Below are positions 61,201-64,000 of a stretch of DNA of 64,000 nucleotides, piece by piece; the stretch's first letter is position 1, and each line of letters starts with the position of its first letter. The translations under genes and the position numbers were made by a program. Source of the DNA: Chryseobacterium caseinilyticum. GTDB taxonomy: Bacteria > Bacteroidota > Bacteroidia > Flavobacteriales > Weeksellaceae. The notes beneath the pieces were generated by a model that saw only the letters and a program-made list of their open reading frames with translations, was not told the DNA's origin and made no database searches. Location of the stretch: assembly GCF_014837145.1 (NCBI RefSeq), contig NZ_JACYFS010000001.1:186001-250000 (forward strand), written 5' to 3'.

Positions 61201-62397
61201 GGTGACGTCCAGATAATTCAGTCCGCCACCATTTGTTCCTACCCAAATCGCATGGTCATTTTCTTTTACAATCCCAGTTGCCGTAGAATTATTTAACCCG
61301 AAACTTCCGTTCGAAGCTTCTGAAATTTTTGTGAAATTTAAATTAGCCCTGTTGTAAAAATTTATTCCTCCAATGGCAGTTCCTATCCAGATTGAGCTGC
61401 TCTGATCTTTGAGAAAACATTTGAGATCATTATCGCTCAGGCTGAAATTATTTAGCGGATTATGCTTTACTCTCGCAAATATTTTTTTATGATTGTTAAA
61501 AATGCTGAGTCCATCTTTTGTGGCAAACCAAATGTAATTATCATCCCATTGAACGATATCACTGATCCAGTTGGATGAAATAGAGGTTGGATCATTAGGA
61601 TTAAATTTAAATTGTTTCAGCAAATTTTCTTTTGCAGAATAGAGAAAAGCACCTGATGTTTCCGTACCAAACCACAAATCACCGTTTTTGGTTTTCAGAA
61701 TCTTTTTTATTTTAGATTTTAAAAATTCTGAGTTTGCAGACATCACTTTTGGAAGTAATTTTTGTTTCAGACTTTTAGGATCAAAACATTTCAACCCTGT
61801 GGAGCCACCCACAAAAATGCCAAAACTTTTATCATAAAATAAAGATAAAACACGTGTTTTATCTAGCTCACTGTTAATGCTTTCGAGCTTTTTCGTTTTC
61901 TTATTTATTTTTTTTAAACCGCCGAAAGTTCCTGCCCAAAGACTTTTCTGCTCATCTTCCACAAAAGAAGTGATGTAATTTCTGCCTCCCTTATCATTAG
62001 AAATATCTACTGAATGAAAATTATTGGCGTTTTTATCAAAGAAATTTACGCCGTGGTTGGTTCCTATCCAGAGATTTTTATCACTGTCTTCAAAAATGAT
62101 GTTGATGTGATTGTTGCTGAGGTTTCCTGTGGTCTGTTTGTCTCTGGCGTATCGGTTAAAATTGTAGCCGTCATAACGGAAGAGTCCATTTTCGGTGCCG
62201 ATCCAGATAAATCCCTGACTGCTCTGAATCATGCTTGAAATCATGCTGGGCGAAAAATCATCATCATTATTAATCTGATTAAAGTTTAAAACTGTTTCCT
62301 GAGCGCTCAAAAAATTAAAGCTCAATACAACAAAAAGACATTGAATAAAATGTTTCCTGAATGTTTTAAAAATGATATTTAGATTAAAATGATTCAT
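58234..62397 (-). CDS. Hybrid two-component system regulator (HTCS) of the PUL
   Basis: The 1387-residue protein combines a signal peptide, a periplasmic double beta-propeller of Reg_prop repeats (about 45-720), a Y_Y_Y domain (about 740-815), one transmembrane helix (about 820-845), HisKA with His868 (NISHEIRTPLTL), HATPase (KDNGIGIPENS, GSGVGLALSKN), a receiver with Asp1182 (IICDVMMPEMDG) and a C-terminal AraC helix-turn-helix. HTCS proteins bind a glycan fragment outside and activate the neighbouring SusC/D operon. It starts 13 bases after uxuA, so it is probably co-transcribed with the uronate genes. Confidence 0.96.
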   Translation of the reverse strand: MNHFNLNIIFKTFRKHFIQCLFVVLSFNFLSAQETVLNFNQINNDDDFSPSMISSMIQSSQGFIWIGTENGLFRYDGYNFNRYARDKQTTGNLSNNHINIIFEDSDKNLWIGTNHGVNFFDKNANNFHSVDISNDKGGRNYITSFVEDEQKSLWAGTFGGLKKINKKTKKLESINSELDKTRVLSLFYDKSFGIFVGGSTGLKCFDPKSLKQKLLPKVMSANSEFLKSKIKKILKTKNGDLWFGTETSGAFLYSAKENLLKQFKFNPNDPTSISSNWISDIVQWDDNYIWFATKDGLSIFNNHKKIFARVKHNPLNNFSLSDNDLKCFLKDQSSSIWIGTAIGGINFYNRANLNFTKISEASNGSFGLNNSTATGIVKENDHAIWVGTNGGGLNYLDVTNKISQYYSIANNDDKNLKNIITSLVEKDRNTLLCGTFNGLFQFDKNSKHFSHIPLNGGNSKENERPVTALMVDGSDIWVGTNGNGLKKITSDGKILNYKNGYSGGSLSDNFVMALQNRPDGIWISTQNGLNYFDKKLNKVTKIFNAKNSKPLDNNSLTVMFTDSKKRLWIGADYDGLYYLNESNNKFFVLNKNKGLTDATIKSITEDAQGNLWVAAEDFLYKIKIKNNGRFLKDSDFQITRYSSDDGISVKQFFYNAGVQLNDRLLVFGSSRGILLCNPEKIVKTSNVGKTVLTKLVVNNESIEAGRENDVLKKTISEVDEIKINYDQGYIALEFSNLNFINPQKSKYAYKISKSPSEDDWRFIGSQNRISLSNLDPGTYTLSIKSNNGDGNWNTNIKELKIEVLPPWWRTWWAYLCYVIIFVGANYAVYRFIKERIKQRREKFLEQIENEQKQEILTTQINFFTNISHEIRTPLTLIKGPVEELLSSENDEKTTYKLKTIKQNSDRLLKLVNELLDFRKAEKGYMKIYCQKQDVVSFCFEIFESYKNLAEEKNIEYKFVLNSNTIFAYFDKNQMEKVVFNLLSNAFKFTKKNGKIVFAVEKGSPAENAVFIKIKDNGIGIPENSKTSVFDRFFQVDDRGVHNMGSGVGLALSKNIVELHHGEISTPDEEGSWAKTVFQIKLQLGKKHLTEQQIVENTASEDTKQMLIDTEYSPAEESKIFNYEEEDESELDKKTIMIVEDNEEMRKFIISILSDEYHMIEFAEAKEAIIFLEKEIPDLIICDVMMPEMDGIDFCRHIKTTEGTNHIPVILLTAKASTDNKIEGLSTGADAYITKPFNTKELRLNIANLLSSKEILRLKYSGNFILNSDSNKLKTPEELFIKKLMRIIEENLENPDFDVNMLVDKIGMSRTILYKKVNTLTNHSVANLIKNLRLKKAANIILTTSHPISEVAFMVGFNDRKHFSKEFKKVYKVSPTSYKNDTESGEIN

Positions 62398-62410
62398 GGT
62401 TTAGTGGTTT

Positions 62411-63589
62411 TTAAAATAAACTTCGGGAAATTCCCAATTCCAGACCGCGTAATTCTGCAAGACCTCTCAGACGCCCAATTGCAGAATATCCTGGATTTGT
62501 TTTCTTACTTAAATCATCCAGCATCTGATGTCCGTGATCAGGACGCATTGGAATAGAACAATCTTTTCTGCCAAGATTTTTTCTCCTTTTTTCTTCTGTA
62601 ATGATTTCTTTTACAATGCTGTACATGTCTACATCGCCTTCCAGATGATTAGCCTCATAGAAATTTCCCTGAGCATCTCTCTGCGTGCTTCTGAGATGTA
62701 AAAAATGTACTCTGTCTGAAAATCTTCTGAAAATCTTCACCAAATCATTGTCTGATCTCACCCCTAAAGAGCCTGTGCAAAAAGTAATGCCGTTGGAATG
62801 ATGGGGGACTTCAGAAAACAAATGAGCAAAATCTTCTTCCGTACTCACCACCCTCGGGAGACCAAGAATAGGATATGGAGGATCATCAGGATGAATACAC
62901 ATCAATACTTCATTTTCCGCAGCCACAGGAATAATTTCCTTTAAAAATAAAACTAAATTTTCTCTCAGTTTTTGAGCATCAATAGTGGCATAAGTATTTA
63001 AAATTGTTTGAAACTGTTCTAAAGAATATCCTTCTTCAGCACCGGGTAATCCTGCGATGATATTTTTTGTAAGCTTGGTTTTGTCTCCTTCCGAAAGAGT
63101 TTCAAGATATCTTTTTGCTTCAGTTTTAATGCATTCAGAATATTCTGATTCAGCACCCGGTCTTTTCAGTAAAAATAATTCAAAGGCTGCAAAAGCAATG
63201 GTATCAAAACGCAAAGCTTTTGAGCCGTCTTCAAGAGTATATTCAAGATCAGTTCGCGTCCAGTCTAAAACCGGCATGAAGTTGTAACATATGATACTGA
63301 TTCCGCACTTTGCCAGATTTCTGATGCTTTCTTTGTAGTTTTCAATATAAATTTCAAAATTTCCGGAGCGGGTTTTTACATTTTCATGTATCGGAATGCT
63401 TTCCACAACTTTCCATATTAAACCTGCACTTTCGATGATTCTTTTTCTTAAATTAATTTCTTCAGTTGTCCAGACTTTACCATTTGAAATATGATGAAGG
63501 GCAGAGACGACACTCGTTGCTCCTGCCTGTGTGATATCTGATAAACTTACGGGATCATTTGGTCCGTACCAACGCCATGACTGTTCCAT
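62411..63589 (-). CDS. uxuA: Mannonate dehydratase
   Basis: From the ATG at 63589 the enzyme is 392 residues and starts [19 protein letters not shown], the UxuA N-terminus. The upstream frame to 63637 overlaps the next gene and is rejected. It has the [25 protein letters not shown] and [10 protein letters not shown] segments with metal-binding His/Asp/Cys residues. It dehydrates D-mannonate to 2-keto-3-deoxygluconate in glucuronate breakdown. It lies 13 bases downstream of the SDR gene and feeds directly into the HTCS gene. Confidence 0.97.
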   Translation of the reverse strand: MEQSWRWYGPNDPVSLSDITQAGATSVVSALHHISNGKVWTTEEINLRKRIIESAGLIWKVVESIPIHENVKTRSGNFEIYIENYKESIRNLAKCGISIICYNFMPVLDWTRTDLEYTLEDGSKALRFDTIAFAAFELFLLKRPGAESEYSECIKTEAKRYLETLSEGDKTKLTKNIIAGLPGAEEGYSLEQFQTILNTYATIDAQKLRENLVLFLKEIIPVAAENEVLMCIHPDDPPYPILGLPRVVSTEEDFAHLFSEVPHHSNGITFCTGSLGVRSDNDLVKIFRRFSDRVHFLHLRSTQRDAQGNFYEANHLEGDVDMYSIVKEIITEEKRRKNLGRKDCSIPMRPDHGHQMLDDLSKKTNPGYSAIGRLRGLAELRGLELGISRSLF

Positions 63590-63602
63590 TTTTTTTATTT
63601 TT

Positions 63603-64000
63603 TTAAACTCCACTGAATGCACTGAAACCACCGTCAACAGGAATAATAACGCCTGTTAGAAAACCTGAAGCATCAGCATCGCACAGAAATAATGTAGTAC
63701 CTAATAAATCTTCAGGCTTCCCGAATCTGCTCATAGGTGTTTGATTGATAATATCGTTTCCACGTTTTGTTAAATTGCCGTTTTCGGTCATCAGAAGATT
63801 TCTGTTTTGGTTGGTGAGGAAAAATCCAGGCGCAATTGCATTTACCCGAATTCCAACTTTAGAAAAATGTACGGCAAGCCACTGTGTAAAGTTTGAAACT
63901 GCAGCTTTTGCTCCACTGTATGCAGGGATTTTTGTTAAAGGTGTAAAAGCATTCATGGAGGAAATATTCAGGATGCTGCAGCCATCTTTTCCGATCATAT
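63603..64000 (-). CDS. SDR, probable D-mannonate oxidoreductase (5' part beyond the window)
   Basis: The visible 132 residues are the C-terminal half of an [11 protein letters not shown] with the catalytic Ser, YSGAKAAV with Tyr and Lys, [13 protein letters not shown] and the ending [12 protein letters not shown]. The frame stays open to the window edge, so the N-terminus is missing. Its position next to uxuA and the F-x-T-N-Q-N segment fit the SDR-type D-mannonate oxidoreductases (fructuronate reductases) of Bacteroidota. It would convert fructuronate to mannonate with NADH. Confidence 0.85.
   Translation of the reverse strand, partial: MIGKDGCSILNISSMNAFTPLTKIPAYSGAKAAVSNFTQWLAVHFSKVGIRVNAIAPGFFLTNQNRNLLMTENGNLTKRGNDIINQTPMSRFGKPEDLLGTTLFLCDADASGFLTGVIIPVDGGFSAFSGV

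Noticed and set aside
63590-63637. N-terminal extension of uxuA
   Set aside because: It overlaps the SDR gene and is absent from the normal UxuA start.
1-64000. CRISPR arrays, tRNA/rRNA genes, prophage or IS elements
   Set aside because: I saw no regularly spaced repeats with unique spacers, no cloverleaf-type tRNA sequence, and no transposase or integrase gene.

Overview
The window looks like a chromosomal segment of a Flavobacteriia member close to Chryseobacterium (Weeksellaceae). The reasons are the AT-rich composition, Bacteroidota -7 elements of the form TAnnTTTG, SusC/SusD proteins, a one-protein hybrid sensor/AraC regulator, T6SSiii-type baseplate genes, a GldA-like ATPase and several LytS/LytTR two-component systems. 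The genus is inferred from gene style, not proven. I saw no rRNA, tRNA, CRISPR array, intact insertion sequence or prophage.

Layout. 1-4.5 kb: housekeeping (SGNH hydrolase, gamma-glutamylcyclotransferase-like protein, dgkA, dnaN) and an atypical Tat-exported M19 amidohydrolase. 4.9-7.6 kb: a LytS-type kinase and its LytTR regulator, split by an AbiEii-type toxin-antitoxin pair. 7.7-15.9 kb: pheT, an APC permease, a TssE/TssF pair, a META lipoprotein and a membrane phosphatase/nuclease. 16-20 kb: an M13 peptidase, cinA and a small cytosolic protein. 20.1-28.5 kb: a second LytTR regulator with a TPR-bearing kinase, two SIMPL proteins, a DUF4139 protein and a VWA protein, with a RelE/ParE pair embedded. 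28.7-38.2 kb: lipocalin, purK, TauE/DUF1634, VOC protein, a second M13 peptidase, a GldA-like ATPase. 38.2-44 kb: a gene graveyard, then a PIG-L deacetylase, a 34-residue membrane protein and a sodium:solute symporter coupled by overlapping stop/start codons. 44.3-50.2 kb: a group of redox and regulatory genes (Crp, quinone oxidoreductase, SDR, deaminase, AraC, DsrE, old yellow enzyme). 50.5-64 kb: a polysaccharide utilisation locus (GH5, GH2, SusD, SusC, hybrid regulator) continuous with uxuA and an SDR that runs off the window.

Two functional units stand out. The first is a predicted regulon of the LytTR regulator at 20162-20896. Four intergenic sites each carry two copies of ACCAAG exactly 21 bp apart. 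They lie before the kinase, before both SIMPL genes and before the DUF4139 gene. At three of them the distance to a -7 element is 28-29 bp, and two of these promoter cassettes are near copies of each other. The second is a glucuronate-directed PUL: the GH2 enzyme carries the N-x-K carboxylate-binding motif of beta-glucuronidases, and the adjoining uxuA and SDR genes supply the fructuronate-mannonate route to 2-keto-3-deoxygluconate.

Smaller points are an AbiEii pair with its own promoter inside a two-component operon, three genes whose -7 element ends exactly four bases before the ATG (probable leaderless mRNAs), two short genes below usual ORF cut-offs, a decayed SDR fragment, and several palindromic or periodic intergenic repeats.
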